Source: Bacteroidales bacterium UBA4893 (GTDB taxonomy: Bacteria > Bacteroidota > Bacteroidia > Bacteroidales > P3). Taken from it: a stretch of DNA of 58,889 bases. The stretch's first letter is position 1; each line of letters starts with the position of its first letter. Below are positions 18,555 to 26,813 of this stretch, piece by piece. A program made the position numbers and the translations under genes. The stretch covers positions 1-58,889 of the forward strand of contig DHCV01000011.1 of the NCBI GenBank assembly GCA_002399025.1, written 5' to 3'. Below the pieces are notes generated by a model that did not search any database, was not told where the DNA came from, and worked only from the letters and a program-made list of their open reading frames with translations.

Positions 18555-18926
18555 AACAAAGCAGTCCTCTATAAGCCGGGTTCTGTCCCTTTAAAAAAGG
18601 TTTCTATCATTAATCTAGGACTTACTTCACAATAAGTCTCCAACGACCTACCCCTTAACCAACCGAGCGAGCAACTCTACGGCTAATATATTTGGTCTTT
18701 CAACCCATAAGGTTTACCCCAAGCGAATATCACTAAACACTTGTGTGAGCTCTTACCTCACATTTTCACCCTTACCCCAATTTACATTAGGGCGGTTATT
18801 TTCTGTGGCACTTTCTGTCAATAAAAAAACTTATTGCCTACCCGTTAGGTAGTATGGTGCTCTATGTTGCCCGGACTTTCCTCTCGTAGAAAACTCTACC
18901 AGCGATAGAACAAGGACTGCTTTGCA
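18555..18926 (-). ncRNA. rnpB: RNase P RNA
   Basis: Catalytic RNA of RNase P, which matures tRNA 5' ends. On the minus strand the conserved P4 5' strand GAGGAAAGUCCGGGC is present (about 18890-18875), as is the 3' segment ending in ACAGAACCCGGCUUAUAG (about 18590-18572). The helix P1 arms pair: CAAAGCAGUCCU near 18924 with AGGACUGCUUUG near 18557, which sets the ends at about 18926 and 18555 (about 372 nt). A TATCTTTG promoter element sits 6 nt upstream of the 5' end. Ends are accurate to a few bases. Confidence 0.95.
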
Positions 18927-18931
18927 TTTTG

Positions 18932-18939
18932 CAAAGATA
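18932..18939 (-). promoter_or_regulatory. rnpB -7 element (TATCTTTG)
   Basis: A perfect TAnnTTTG match on the minus strand, 6 nt before the first P1 base, which is the expected start distance. The -33 element is weak. Confidence 0.65.
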
Positions 18940-19063
18940 ATTCTTTTTATTGAACCATATAATATAGGTATAAATAAACTACATTTAAATAATAAATTTG
19001 GATTCATCTGATTTAAATGTATCAAAGGCTTATTTAGAATAAAAAAGATAAGGTATAATTTTA

Positions 19064-19144
19064 GTAAGGTGCCACCTTACTTGAGTAACGTGCCAGGATA
19101 CTTATAGTAAGGTGGCACCTTACTGAAGTATCGTGCCACCTTAC
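19064..19144. repeat. Four phased 17-bp quasi-palindromes (period 21-22 bp)
   Basis: Units at 19064-19080, 19085-19101, 19107-19123 and 19128-19144. Units 1 and 3 are near-perfect palindromes (GTAAGGTGsCACCTTAC). Units 2 and 4 are half-degenerate (GTAACGTGCCAGGATAC, GTATCGTGCCACCTTAC). Start-to-start distances of 21, 22 and 21 bp put all centres on one face of the helix. The array lies 110 bp upstream of the yggS promoter. Confidence 0.8.
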
Positions 19145-19253
19145 GGAATTTATTCCTTATTTAAATATGTTTTTTCTTGATTTTAGTAGTTTCTTTCCTT
19201 ATTTAGAGAAAAGGAATAAAGACTAAATGCTATTTTAAAATATATTTTTGAGG

Positions 19254-19284
19254 TTGATTAGATATAAAAATAGTTATAACTTTG
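19254..19284 (+). promoter_or_regulatory. yggS promoter
   Basis: TTG at 19254-19256, a 20-nt spacer and TAACTTTG at 19277-19284, 18 nt before the ATG. Confidence 0.65.
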
Positions 19285-19302
19285 CATAAAATAATTTAGA
19301 AT

Positions 19303-19977
19303 ATGAGTATCGCTGAGAATTTAAAGAGATTGGAAGAAGAAATCCCAAATAATATTAAGATTATTGCTGTTTCAAAAACTCATCCTAAGGAAGTGATAAA
19401 GGAGGTTTATGACTCTGGACATAGGGTCTTTGGAGAGAATAAGGCTCAAGAGATGACTGAAAAACATAAGGAGCTTCCTCAAGATATTGAATGGCATATG
19501 ATTGGTCATTTACAGACAAATAAGGTAAAATATATCGCTCCCTTTGTTGCAATGATTCATAGTGTGGATAGTTTTAAGCTTTTGAAAGAGATAAATAAGG
19601 AGGCTATAAAGAATGATAGGGTGATTGACTGCCTATTGCAGATTGATATTGCCAACGAGGATACAAAATTTGGTATGTTGGAAAAGGAGGCTGAGGAGCT
19701 ATTATCATTGAATGAGTTCCTTACCCTAAACAATATTAGGATTTGTGGAGTCATGGGCATTGGTTCCATTACTGACGATAGAAATAAGACTGCTCAGGAG
19801 TTTAGAAATCTTAAATCAAGCTTTGCAAAACTCAAGGAGACTTACTTTAAGAATGAAGATTATTTTTCTGAAATTTCAATGGGCATGAGTTCCGATTACG
19901 ATATTGCAATAAGTGAGGGTTCAACAATTGTTAGGATAGGGAGCTTGATTTTTGGAGAAAGAGAGTATTTAAAGTAG
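19303..19977 (+). CDS. YggS-family pyridoxal phosphate homeostasis protein
   Basis: PLP-binding protein of the alanine-racemase N-terminal fold, which buffers PLP and affects amino-acid and vitamin B6 balance; it has no known racemase activity. It has 224 residues, the usual length. The PLP-lysine is K25 in AVSKTHP. Further family blocks are FGENKAQE, WHMIGHLQTNK, SVDS, SMGMSSDYDIAI and VRIGSLIFGERE. It is monocistronic or the head of a loose cluster, as the next gene starts 121 nt later. Confidence 0.95.
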   Translation: MSIAENLKRLEEEIPNNIKIIAVSKTHPKEVIKEVYDSGHRVFGENKAQEMTEKHKELPQDIEWHMIGHLQTNKVKYIAPFVAMIHSVDSFKLLKEINKEAIKNDRVIDCLLQIDIANEDTKFGMLEKEAEELLSLNEFLTLNNIRICGVMGIGSITDDRNKTAQEFRNLKSSFAKLKETYFKNEDYFSEISMGMSSDYDIAISEGSTIVRIGSLIFGEREYLK

Positions 19978-20052
19978 TGTAGATATCAAGCATTAAGGTA
20001 AAGTATTTAAGAAAAATATATCTTTAAAGGCAATTATATTGAATAAATTCTT

Positions 20053-20060
20053 TATTTTTG
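20053..20060 (+). promoter_or_regulatory. Possible -7 element of the PUR gene (TATTTTTG)
   Basis: TATTTTTG followed by C, 38 nt before the ATG at 20099. No TTG at the expected distance. Confidence 0.4.
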
Positions 20061-20098
20061 CTCTTTCAAATTTACTTATTTAACAATTTTATAGCAAT

Positions 20099-20434
20099 AT
20101 GGAACCGACAAGAGATAGAGACGAGGTGTTTTCAAAAGCAGTTAAGGCGGGCAAAAGAACTTATTTCTTTGATGTAAAAGAAACCAAATCGGGAGATAAA
20201 TACATAACAATCACAGAGAGCAAGCGTAAGTTTGGTAATGAAGAAGGTACCTTCACTTATGAAAAACATAAAATCTTTCTTTACAAGGAAGACAACAAAA
20301 AGTTCTTGGACGCTCTTTCTGGAGTAATTTCTTTTGTTGAAACAGGCATAGAGCCAATTTTTGAAGAAGAGAATGAAGATAATGGCTTCAAGACAGATAT
20401 TTTAGACGACTTTAGTTTCGACATTAAAGACTAA
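20099..20434 (+). CDS. PUR-family (DUF3276) nucleic-acid-binding protein
   Basis: A small, 111-residue protein with one PUR repeat, a Whirly-like fold that binds purine-rich single-stranded nucleic acid. Diagnostic segments are VFSKAVKAGKRTYFFDVKET (about 8-27), KYITITESKRKF and FEKHK-like YEKHKIFLYKEDNKKFLDAL. The C-terminus is acidic (EEENEDNGFKTDILDDFSFD). The protein is widely conserved in Bacteroidota; a regulatory role is suspected but the target is unknown. It is followed by a short hairpin terminator before parA. Confidence 0.88.
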   Translation: MEPTRDRDEVFSKAVKAGKRTYFFDVKETKSGDKYITITESKRKFGNEEGTFTYEKHKIFLYKEDNKKFLDALSGVISFVETGIEPIFEEENEDNGFKTDILDDFSFDIKD

Positions 20435-20450
20435 TTAAAACAAATAAATT

Positions 20451-20475
20451 AGCTGTTCGCAAAGGACAGCTTTTT
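20451..20475 (+). terminator. Terminator between the PUR gene and parA
   Basis: Stem AGCTGTTC / GGACAGCT (eight pairs including one G-T wobble) with a GCAAA loop, followed by TTTT. It lies 17 nt after the PUR stop and 14 nt before parA, so parA must start from read-through or a promoter inside it. Confidence 0.6.
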
Positions 20476-20489
20476 AGTTAAAAAACAAT

Positions 20490-21266
20490 ATGGGTAAGAT
20501 AATTGCAATTGCAAATCAAAAAGGTGGCGTTGGGAAAACTACTACAGCAATAAACTTAAGTGCTGCATTAGCTGTTATGGAAAAGAAGACTCTTTTAATT
20601 GATGCAGACCCTCAAGCAAATGCTTCATCAGGATTAGGTATAATGCCTGAGGATGTTGGCATTAGTATTTATGAGTGTTTGATTGAAGGAGCCTCTGCAA
20701 GGGATGCAATTTGCGAAAGCTCCACTCCTAACCTCTATGTTTTGCCAGCACGAATTGATTTGGTTGGTGCTGAAATTGAATTGCCAAAGCTTCAGGAAAG
20801 AGAATATAAGATGAAGTTAATAACTGAGCAGCTAAAGGACGAGTACGACTATATAATTATTGATTGTTCTCCTTCCTTAGGTTTAGTTACAATAAACGCA
20901 CTCACTGCAGCCAATTCTGTTCTAATTCCTGTTCAATGTCAATACTTTGCACTTGAAGGATTAGGAAAATTACTAAATACAATTCGTATTGTCCAAACAA
21001 GGCTAAACACCAATTTGGAGATTGAAGGGATTGTTCTAACTATGTTTGATTCTCGTTTGAGATTAGCCCGTCAAGTTGTTGAAGACGTAAGAAGTCATTT
21101 CAAGCAAATGGTTTTTAATACATTAATATATAATAATACTAAATTGGCAGAAGCTCCAAGCTATGGACAATCGGCAATTATGTACGACGCTTCAAGCACA
21201 GGAAGTGTTAATTATATTAATCTTGCACAAGAAATCATTCAGAAAAACAAAATAAAAAATAAATAG
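20490..21266 (+). CDS. parA: Chromosome-partitioning ATPase ParA (Soj)
   Basis: Deviant Walker ATPase that moves or positions ParB-bound origin DNA. It has 258 residues. The N-terminal KGGVGKTTT (residues 11-19) is the deviant Walker A with the signature Lys, and DADPQANAS and DCSPSLGL provide the other nucleotide-binding Asp residues. parB follows after 20 nt, the standard order. The chromosomal form lacks the N-terminal HTH found in some plasmid ParA proteins. Confidence 0.96.
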   Translation: MGKIIAIANQKGGVGKTTTAINLSAALAVMEKKTLLIDADPQANASSGLGIMPEDVGISIYECLIEGASARDAICESSTPNLYVLPARIDLVGAEIELPKLQEREYKMKLITEQLKDEYDYIIIDCSPSLGLVTINALTAANSVLIPVQCQYFALEGLGKLLNTIRIVQTRLNTNLEIEGIVLTMFDSRLRLARQVVEDVRSHFKQMVFNTLIYNNTKLAEAPSYGQSAIMYDASSTGSVNYINLAQEIIQKNKIKNK

Positions 21267-21286
21267 GAACATACTAAAATAGAACA

Positions 21287-22183
21287 ATGGCAGCAAAAAA
21301 ACAAGTTTTAGGAAGAGGTTTGGGGGCATTACTGCAAAGTATGGAAACAACTAATCCAGAGATTGATTACAATAGTACAATTACAGCTTCGATTGCTTTT
21401 ATTCCAATTTCAAAAATAGAACCTAATCCTAACCAACCACGAAAAGAATTTGACTCAAAGGCAATAGAAGAACTTGCACAATCAATCAAGGAGCAAGGAG
21501 TTATTGTCCCTATTACGATTACAAAAGGAGAAAACGATAACTATATTCTTATCGCTGGAGAAAGAAGATTGAGAGCTGCCAAGAAAGCTGGACTTAAAGA
21601 AATTCCTGCCTATATTAGAATTGCAACCAAGAACGAAATGATGGAGATGGCTTTGGTTGAAAACATTCAAAGAGAAAACCTTAACGCCATTGAAATAGCA
21701 CTATCACTTGAAGCCTTGATTGAAAGTTTTAATCTAACTCAGGAGCAAATGAGCGAGAAAATTGGAAAGAGCCGTTCAGCAATAACTAACTATCTTAGAC
21801 TCCTAAAGCTTCCTGCAAGAATTCAGATTGAGCTTCAAGAAGAAAATATTACAATGGGACATGCAAGAGCATTAATAAATATTCAGTCGGAACAAGAACA
21901 GCTTGAAATTTTGAAAAAGATAATTGATATGGAATTATCTGTTCGTCAGGTTGAGGAATTAGTTGCTCAAATGAAAAATCCTAAGGTAAAAACTCAAAAA
22001 TCTACTCCTAAAGCCAAAGCACTACCACAAACACATAACGACTTTAAAGCAAAACTATCCAAAAAACTATCAACAATAATTGAAATCAAACGTTCACAAC
22101 GAGGAAAAGGAACAATAACAATACCATTCACTAACGACAAAGACTTCCAAAGAATTATTTCTATTATAGAAGGAAAAGAATAA
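21287..22183 (+). CDS. parB: Chromosome-partitioning protein ParB (Spo0J)
   Basis: CTP-dependent parS-binding clamp. It has 298 residues. The N-terminal ParB/Srx domain contains NPNQPRKEFD (about 47-56) and GERRLRAAK (about 91-99), the CTP-binding motif. A central helix-turn-helix (about 148-170: LTQEQMSEKIGKSRSAITN) and a C-terminal dimer domain after a Lys/Pro-rich linker follow. I did not find a parS site by eye, but the window was not scanned exhaustively. The stop TAA is immediately followed by the ATG of the next gene. Confidence 0.96.
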   Translation: MAAKKQVLGRGLGALLQSMETTNPEIDYNSTITASIAFIPISKIEPNPNQPRKEFDSKAIEELAQSIKEQGVIVPITITKGENDNYILIAGERRLRAAKKAGLKEIPAYIRIATKNEMMEMALVENIQRENLNAIEIALSLEALIESFNLTQEQMSEKIGKSRSAITNYLRLLKLPARIQIELQEENITMGHARALINIQSEQEQLEILKKIIDMELSVRQVEELVAQMKNPKVKTQKSTPKAKALPQTHNDFKAKLSKKLSTIIEIKRSQRGKGTITIPFTNDKDFQRIISIIEGKE

Positions 22184-22855
22184 ATGTTTGTTCGAAGAAT
22201 ATTAATTTCAATCTTGTTTGTCATTATAAGTTTTTGTTCTTATGGACAAGTCGTTGACACTATTTCTACTGCTTCTCCAAAACAAGAACTCTCAAAGGCA
22301 GAAAAGGATTCAATAATTAATGCAAAACTTTCAACCCCCTCAACCATCATACAAGATAATACTAAAACAAATAACTCCATTTCTCAAAAACAAACCCACT
22401 CTCCACTAAAAGCCTCACTATACTCAACCTTTGTTCCTGGATTAGGACAAATCTATAATCGTCAAGTGTGGAAGGTACCAATTATTTATGCAGCTGAAGG
22501 AGCCTTGCTCTATTTAGCAATAACCAATTATAGGGGAGCCCAAAGGTTTAAAGATGAATATCTCTTGCGTTCAAATAATATTGTAGAAGGGCGAAATCCC
22601 GAATATGTGAATTTCCCAGATCAGAGTATTTATAACCTATATTATGCCTACCAAAAGAACTTTGAGCTTACAATTGTTGCAGGAGCAATTATATATATCT
22701 TAAATATTGTTGATGCAATGGTTTATGCTCATCTTTTTGATTTTGATATCTCCCCTAACCTCTCAATGAACCTAACCCCCTACTATCTTCCAACATCATT
22801 TTCTCCAAACTATAGTCCAACATTTGGACTTTCAATGAGATTTAATCTAAGATAG
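22184..22855 (+). CDS. DUF5683-type membrane protein
   Basis: A 223-residue protein with an N-terminal signal peptide (about 1-21, ending SYGQ), a Ser/Lys-rich spacer and a conserved core from about residue 78 (LKASLYSTFVPGLGQIYNRQ, WKVPIIYAAEGALLY). Two hydrophobic helices (about 95-115 and 160-180) and a short C-terminal stretch typical of DUF5683 follow. It starts exactly at the base after the parB stop, so it is probably translationally coupled. Bacteroidota often place this gene after parB; its function is unknown. Confidence 0.82.
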   Translation: MFVRRILISILFVIISFCSYGQVVDTISTASPKQELSKAEKDSIINAKLSTPSTIIQDNTKTNNSISQKQTHSPLKASLYSTFVPGLGQIYNRQVWKVPIIYAAEGALLYLAITNYRGAQRFKDEYLLRSNNIVEGRNPEYVNFPDQSIYNLYYAYQKNFELTIVAGAIIYILNIVDAMVYAHLFDFDISPNLSMNLTPYYLPTSFSPNYSPTFGLSMRFNLR

Positions 22856-22871
22856 TTTTTGCACAAAAAAA

Positions 22872-22895
22872 AAGGAGCTAATTTCTTAACTCCTT
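22872..22895. terminator. Bidirectional hairpin between convergent genes
   Basis: Stem AAGGAG / CTCCTT with a 12-nt spacing, preceded by an A-run at 22865-22873, which is a T-run on the minus strand. It lies between the DUF5683 and fbp stop codons and probably ends the minus-strand pfp-fbp transcript. Confidence 0.5.
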
Positions 22896-22915
22896 AATCA
22901 AACCGAACTCCTTAT

Positions 22916-24886
22916 CTAAGCAATCTTTTCCTTAATTAAACCAGCATTAAAGGCTTGAATTAATTTTTTTAGGTCATTAATCTGACTTTGAAGTTCTTTA
23001 CCAACATCAGTATCCTTAACTAAAATCGGTGCTGAACGTTGCTCAATGATATAGTTTCTTGATATAATATCAGATTCGTTTTCAATTGCCTCTTGGCTAG
23101 AGGAGAATGGTTCGTGTTCAACTAAGAACATTCTCTTGGAGCTATATATTAATGTATAACCACCAATTCCTGTCTCTTTCTGATAAGCTTTTGACATACC
23201 TCCATCAATAACTAAGAGTCTTCCATTTGCTAAAATTGGACTCTCTCCCTTCTTAACCTTAACAGGAATATGCCCATTAACGATTCTTGCTTCCTCATTA
23301 TCAAGCCCAAACTCCTTTAAAATCATCTCACAGAATTCTTCTTCATTCCTAAATGTGAAATAAGGGTCAAGGATTTCTTTTTGAGGGACTTTATCATCAA
23401 TCACATATCTTTCGAAGGTTGCCATCCTATGCTTTCCAAATATTGGAGAACAAGCTCCGCACCACAAATACCAGAAATAGTCCCCATCGTTATTCTTCTT
23501 TGTCTTACTAAATCTGTTTTGCCAAACGTTCCTAATGGTTAATTCAAGAGTATCGCATAACTCCTTGCCCTTAATCATTTTTCCCTTATGATTAAATTCT
23601 CTAAATTCTGTTTTTGACTTCATTGGCAAACAACCATGAAGCATTAGAATATTATTATAAACTGAGTAAATGCTACCTTTTGAGAATAGGAAAGCAATAT
23701 GGTCTTGCATTTTGTAGGAATTAAGGAAGGAGTATTGTAGTTTCTCCATAACATATTCTTCCTCTGGAGTAAGTTTATAAGGATCGTTAGGGTCAATTGT
23801 TGGGAAATGATAATCAGTCAATTGATATTTCTCTCCTTCAACAATAATAGTTCCTTTTTCGTAGTCTATCTTATCCAAAAGCAAACGATGTTCCATATCG
23901 AAGCAAGGATTTCTCTTTATTAATTGACCTTCTAATTTGAAAGTAATAACTGCAATTGCTTTATGAATTATTGTCATTAACCTAACATTAGCATCCTTAT
24001 AGTTCTCAGGCTTAGTTCCCTTAGGGATAAAAGGAACTGCTGGGTCATTTTCATAAAAAGCAATTGCAAAGGTAACCAAAGACATAACATTTATTCCATA
24101 ATCATCCTCAATCGTATCTAAGCTACCATAACGAGCAGTAAGACGGATTACTTCTGCAATATCCAACTTATTACCACAGGCTGCACCCATCCAAATTATA
24201 TCGTGGTTTCCCCATTGAATATCCAACGAATGATGAGATTTCATCAATTCAACAACATCAACAGCTTGAGGTCCTCTATCATAGATATCTCCAATTACAT
24301 GCAATCGGTCAATAAGCATTCTTTTAATAAACACACTTATTGATTCAATGAAGAAGTTGGCACGCTTGAGTTCAATGATTGAACGTATAATGCTTGTGTA
24401 ATAATTTCTTTTGTCAACACTTGCCTCATTTAACAACTCATCAATAATAAAAGCATATTCCTTAGGCATAGCCTTACGAACCTTTGAACGAGTATATTTG
24501 TTTGAAACCTCTCTTGCAACATTTACCAATCGGTTGAGGATTATTGCATACCAATTATTGTCAATCTTGCCTTGTGATGCCAAAAGACTAAGTTTTTCAG
24601 ATGGATAATAGATAATTGTTGCAAGCTGTTTCTTTTCATCATCACTTATTGAATCCCCAAAGACATCATCCATTTTTCTTCTTAAAGAACCTGAGGCATT
24701 GGAGAGAATATGGTTGAAGGTATTGAACTCCCCATGTATGTCTGTTATGTAATGCTCTGTTCCTTTTGGGAGAAGCTTGATTGCTTCTAAATTTATGATT
24801 TCAGTACTTGCTGCCTGTACTGTAGGAAATTGCTTTGAAAGCTGCTGTAAGAATTTAATTTCTTCGCTTGATAAACTATTATTCAT
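22916..24886 (-). CDS. fbp: Class III fructose-1,6-bisphosphatase
   Basis: Removes the 1-phosphate of fructose 1,6-bisphosphate in gluconeogenesis. At 656 residues it has the length of class III enzymes, unrelated to the classic type I. Calcineurin-like metallophosphatase motifs are in order: DIHGEFNTF (about 44-52), GDIYDRGPQ (about 198-206), GNHDIIWMG (about 222-230), and later NGHIPVKVKKGE and DGGMSKAYQ. It lies 32 nt downstream of the phosphofructokinase gene on the same strand, so both directions of the step are encoded together. Confidence 0.95.
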   Translation of the reverse strand: MNNSLSSEEIKFLQQLSKQFPTVQAASTEIINLEAIKLLPKGTEHYITDIHGEFNTFNHILSNASGSLRRKMDDVFGDSISDDEKKQLATIIYYPSEKLSLLASQGKIDNNWYAIILNRLVNVAREVSNKYTRSKVRKAMPKEYAFIIDELLNEASVDKRNYYTSIIRSIIELKRANFFIESISVFIKRMLIDRLHVIGDIYDRGPQAVDVVELMKSHHSLDIQWGNHDIIWMGAACGNKLDIAEVIRLTARYGSLDTIEDDYGINVMSLVTFAIAFYENDPAVPFIPKGTKPENYKDANVRLMTIIHKAIAVITFKLEGQLIKRNPCFDMEHRLLLDKIDYEKGTIIVEGEKYQLTDYHFPTIDPNDPYKLTPEEEYVMEKLQYSFLNSYKMQDHIAFLFSKGSIYSVYNNILMLHGCLPMKSKTEFREFNHKGKMIKGKELCDTLELTIRNVWQNRFSKTKKNNDGDYFWYLWCGACSPIFGKHRMATFERYVIDDKVPQKEILDPYFTFRNEEEFCEMILKEFGLDNEEARIVNGHIPVKVKKGESPILANGRLLVIDGGMSKAYQKETGIGGYTLIYSSKRMFLVEHEPFSSSQEAIENESDIISRNYIIEQRSAPILVKDTDVGKELQSQINDLKKLIQAFNAGLIKEKIA

Positions 24887-24918
24887 CTCAGTAAATATTT
24901 GGTTAATACTAATTTAAA

Positions 24919-26151
24919 CTATAAATCATCTGGTAATATCTTTGGAAAGTCGTAATAAAAATGCGGATTAATTGGTTTTCCTATAATTTTTGAAAGAAAA
25001 TCATTGTAGGCTGAAGTGAAAGTGAAGGTTTTTTCATCATAATACTCCTTAGGAAGTGATAGGTTTCCAATTGAAGACATATCAACTGAAGAACAATTAT
25101 ATTCCTCCAATTCTTCAATCTGACAAATTTTGGACATAACAGGCATTTGCCCATAATCCTTTCTAAGCAATAGGTCTGCAACCTTATCGGCTAAGGCACT
25201 AACCAATCTCCTATCGTATTCATAACACCTACCCCCTCTTGGAAAATATCCGGTTACTTGAGAGCGTGTTTGAAGCTTTAGCTTTTGTGTGATTTCAGTT
25301 GCTATCTTTCCAGAAATTCCTCCCAAACGAGCATGTCCATACTCATCCTTTTCGGTTGAGGCATAGACTATTTCTGTCTTATGAGTTTCATCGTCATACC
25401 ATTTAACACCTTCGGAAACAGAAATAATTAATGTATCGTTTATTCTATAATTTTCCTTAACTGCCTCAAAAAACAACTCTTTTCTTTCCTTAGTCATTTC
25501 AATCTCAGGAACCAATGCAATTGAAGCTCCTCCAAATGTTCCTGCACCTGTCAACCAACCAGCATCCCTACCCATTACTTCCATGACCATAACTCTCGAG
25601 TGGCTTTCTGCATTTGTTTTCAAAATGGAAGCAAACTGCTCTATCCTACTTGCTGCTGAAGGAAAACCAGGACATATCACTGACTCAATATCCTTGCCTT
25701 CGTAATTATGATTTGTATGTGTTCTTAAATCATTATCAATTGTCTTTGGGAAACCAATAACAGGAATACCCTCTAATTCATATAAACGTTTTGCAGCACC
25801 ATTTGTATCATCGCCACCAATAGTAACCAAAACATCTATCTTATATCTTTTTATATTTCTAAGTATTTGAGAAACCCTATCCTCCGAATTAGAAGATTTT
25901 GAAAATGGATTAGTTCGTGAAGAACGTAATGCTGAACCTCCATAATATCCATCGTATGGTTGATCGGTCAAATCAACAATATCGCCATCTCCCAAAAGCC
26001 CTTTCCAGCCTTGACGAATACCAAAAACCCTATAACCAAGCATAGAAGCCCTATTTCGAATTGAATCTATACTTGCATTTATTGCAGAGGTGTCTCCTCC
26101 ACCTGAAAGAATTGCTAAATTTTTACCTTTAAAAAATTTGTCTTTAATCAT
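24919..26151 (-). CDS. 6-phosphofructokinase, predicted PPi-dependent
   Basis: Phosphorylates fructose 6-phosphate. It has 410 residues. The two positions that separate phosphoryl donors both read as PPi-type: Asp115 in GGDDT (Gly in ATP enzymes) and Lys136 in PKTIDND (Gly in ATP enzymes). Other substrate motifs are MEVMGRDAGW and GYFPRGGRCYEYDR. A PPi-dependent enzyme works reversibly, which makes the adjacent fructose-1,6-bisphosphatase notable. The promoter-like TATTTTTG at 26194-26201 precedes it. The donor call rests on known residue rules and not on assay. Confidence 0.9.
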   Translation of the reverse strand: MIKDKFFKGKNLAILSGGGDTSAINASIDSIRNRASMLGYRVFGIRQGWKGLLGDGDIVDLTDQPYDGYYGGSALRSSRTNPFSKSSNSEDRVSQILRNIKRYKIDVLVTIGGDDTNGAAKRLYELEGIPVIGFPKTIDNDLRTHTNHNYEGKDIESVICPGFPSAASRIEQFASILKTNAESHSRVMVMEVMGRDAGWLTGAGTFGGASIALVPEIEMTKERKELFFEAVKENYRINDTLIISVSEGVKWYDDETHKTEIVYASTEKDEYGHARLGGISGKIATEITQKLKLQTRSQVTGYFPRGGRCYEYDRRLVSALADKVADLLLRKDYGQMPVMSKICQIEELEEYNCSSVDMSSIGNLSLPKEYYDEKTFTFTSAYNDFLSKIIGKPINPHFYYDFPKILPDDL

Positions 26152-26193
26152 AAAAATGAAATTAAACTATTTGAATGTACGTAATAATAAGTG

Positions 26194-26201
26194 CAAAAAT
26201 A
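26194..26201 (-). promoter_or_regulatory. Probable -7 element of the pfp-fbp operon (TATTTTTG)
   Basis: The minus strand reads TATTTTTG then CAC, 42 nt before the ATG. No -33 TTG at the usual distance. Confidence 0.45.
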
Positions 26202-26222
26202 CTAAAAGACTTTGATATAACT

Positions 26223-26783
26223 TTATTTATTCTCAATTTGTGATACTAATTCCTCATACCATTTTTCCCCAAATCTCCTTATAAGTGGCACTTTCAACAA
26301 CCTATATAATGGAATATTCTTTTCTTTTCCCTCAATGAGTGCAGGCTTGCAAACATCCCAAGCATGATAGTTCAAAGCCATAAACTCACCATAGTTCTGA
26401 ACTCTTATGGGATAAAGATGGCATGAAATGGGTTTTTGAAAATCAACCTTTCCGTCCTCAAAAGCTTTTTCTATTGCACATTTTGCTATATCTCCCTCGT
26501 AAATCAAAAACACACAATCCTTATTTTCAATAAGTCGAGTGCATAACTCTCCTGTAATATCCAAGTCGGAAACTCCATTTTTCTCAATTTCCTTTAGCCC
26601 CTCATCACTTAAATATGGCTTGAGTTTTGGCAAAATCTTCTTCAAAATCTTCACCTCACTCTTTTCAAGTGGTGCTCCAGCATCTCCATCAACACAACAC
26701 TTCCCTTTGCATTTTAGTAAATTACAACAAAATTTCACATCTCTAATATCCTCACTAATAATGCAATTCTCAACAACTATCAT
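26223..26783 (-). CDS. DUF3109-family cysteine-rich protein
   Basis: A 186-residue cytosolic protein. A clustered cysteine region lies near the N-terminus (about 19-31: CCNLLKCKGKCCVDGDAG), and more cysteines at about 82, 90, 102, 121 (ISCHLYPIRV) and 145 (DVCKPAL) could hold a metal or Fe-S cluster, as in YkgJ-like proteins. Function is unknown. It is 30 nt downstream of a T9SS cargo gene on the same strand. A 15-of-16-residue copy of its N-terminus survives 1.6 kb upstream (28304-28378), which shows it took part in a tandem duplication. Confidence 0.85.
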   Translation of the reverse strand: MIVVENCIISEDIRDVKFCCNLLKCKGKCCVDGDAGAPLEKSEVKILKKILPKLKPYLSDEGLKEIEKNGVSDLDITGELCTRLIENKDCVFLIYEGDIAKCAIEKAFEDGKVDFQKPISCHLYPIRVQNYGEFMALNYHAWDVCKPALIEGKEKNIPLYRLLKVPLIRRFGEKWYEELVSQIENK

Positions 26784-26813
26784 TTTTATCTTTTAATTAA
26801 TAATTTTACTTTT

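Larger units (their letters stand above)
18940..19302. other. rnpB/yggS divergent intergenic region
   Basis: No coding region is supported in this 363-nt stretch. It holds a phased array of four 17-mers (19064-19144) and the yggS promoter (19254-19284). The segments 18960-19060 and 19150-19245 are AT-rich and featureless to me. Confidence 0.5.

Noticed and set aside
20490..22183. parS site near parAB
   Set aside because: No convincing TGTTCCACGTGGAACA-like palindrome was noticed; I did not scan every base of the window for it.
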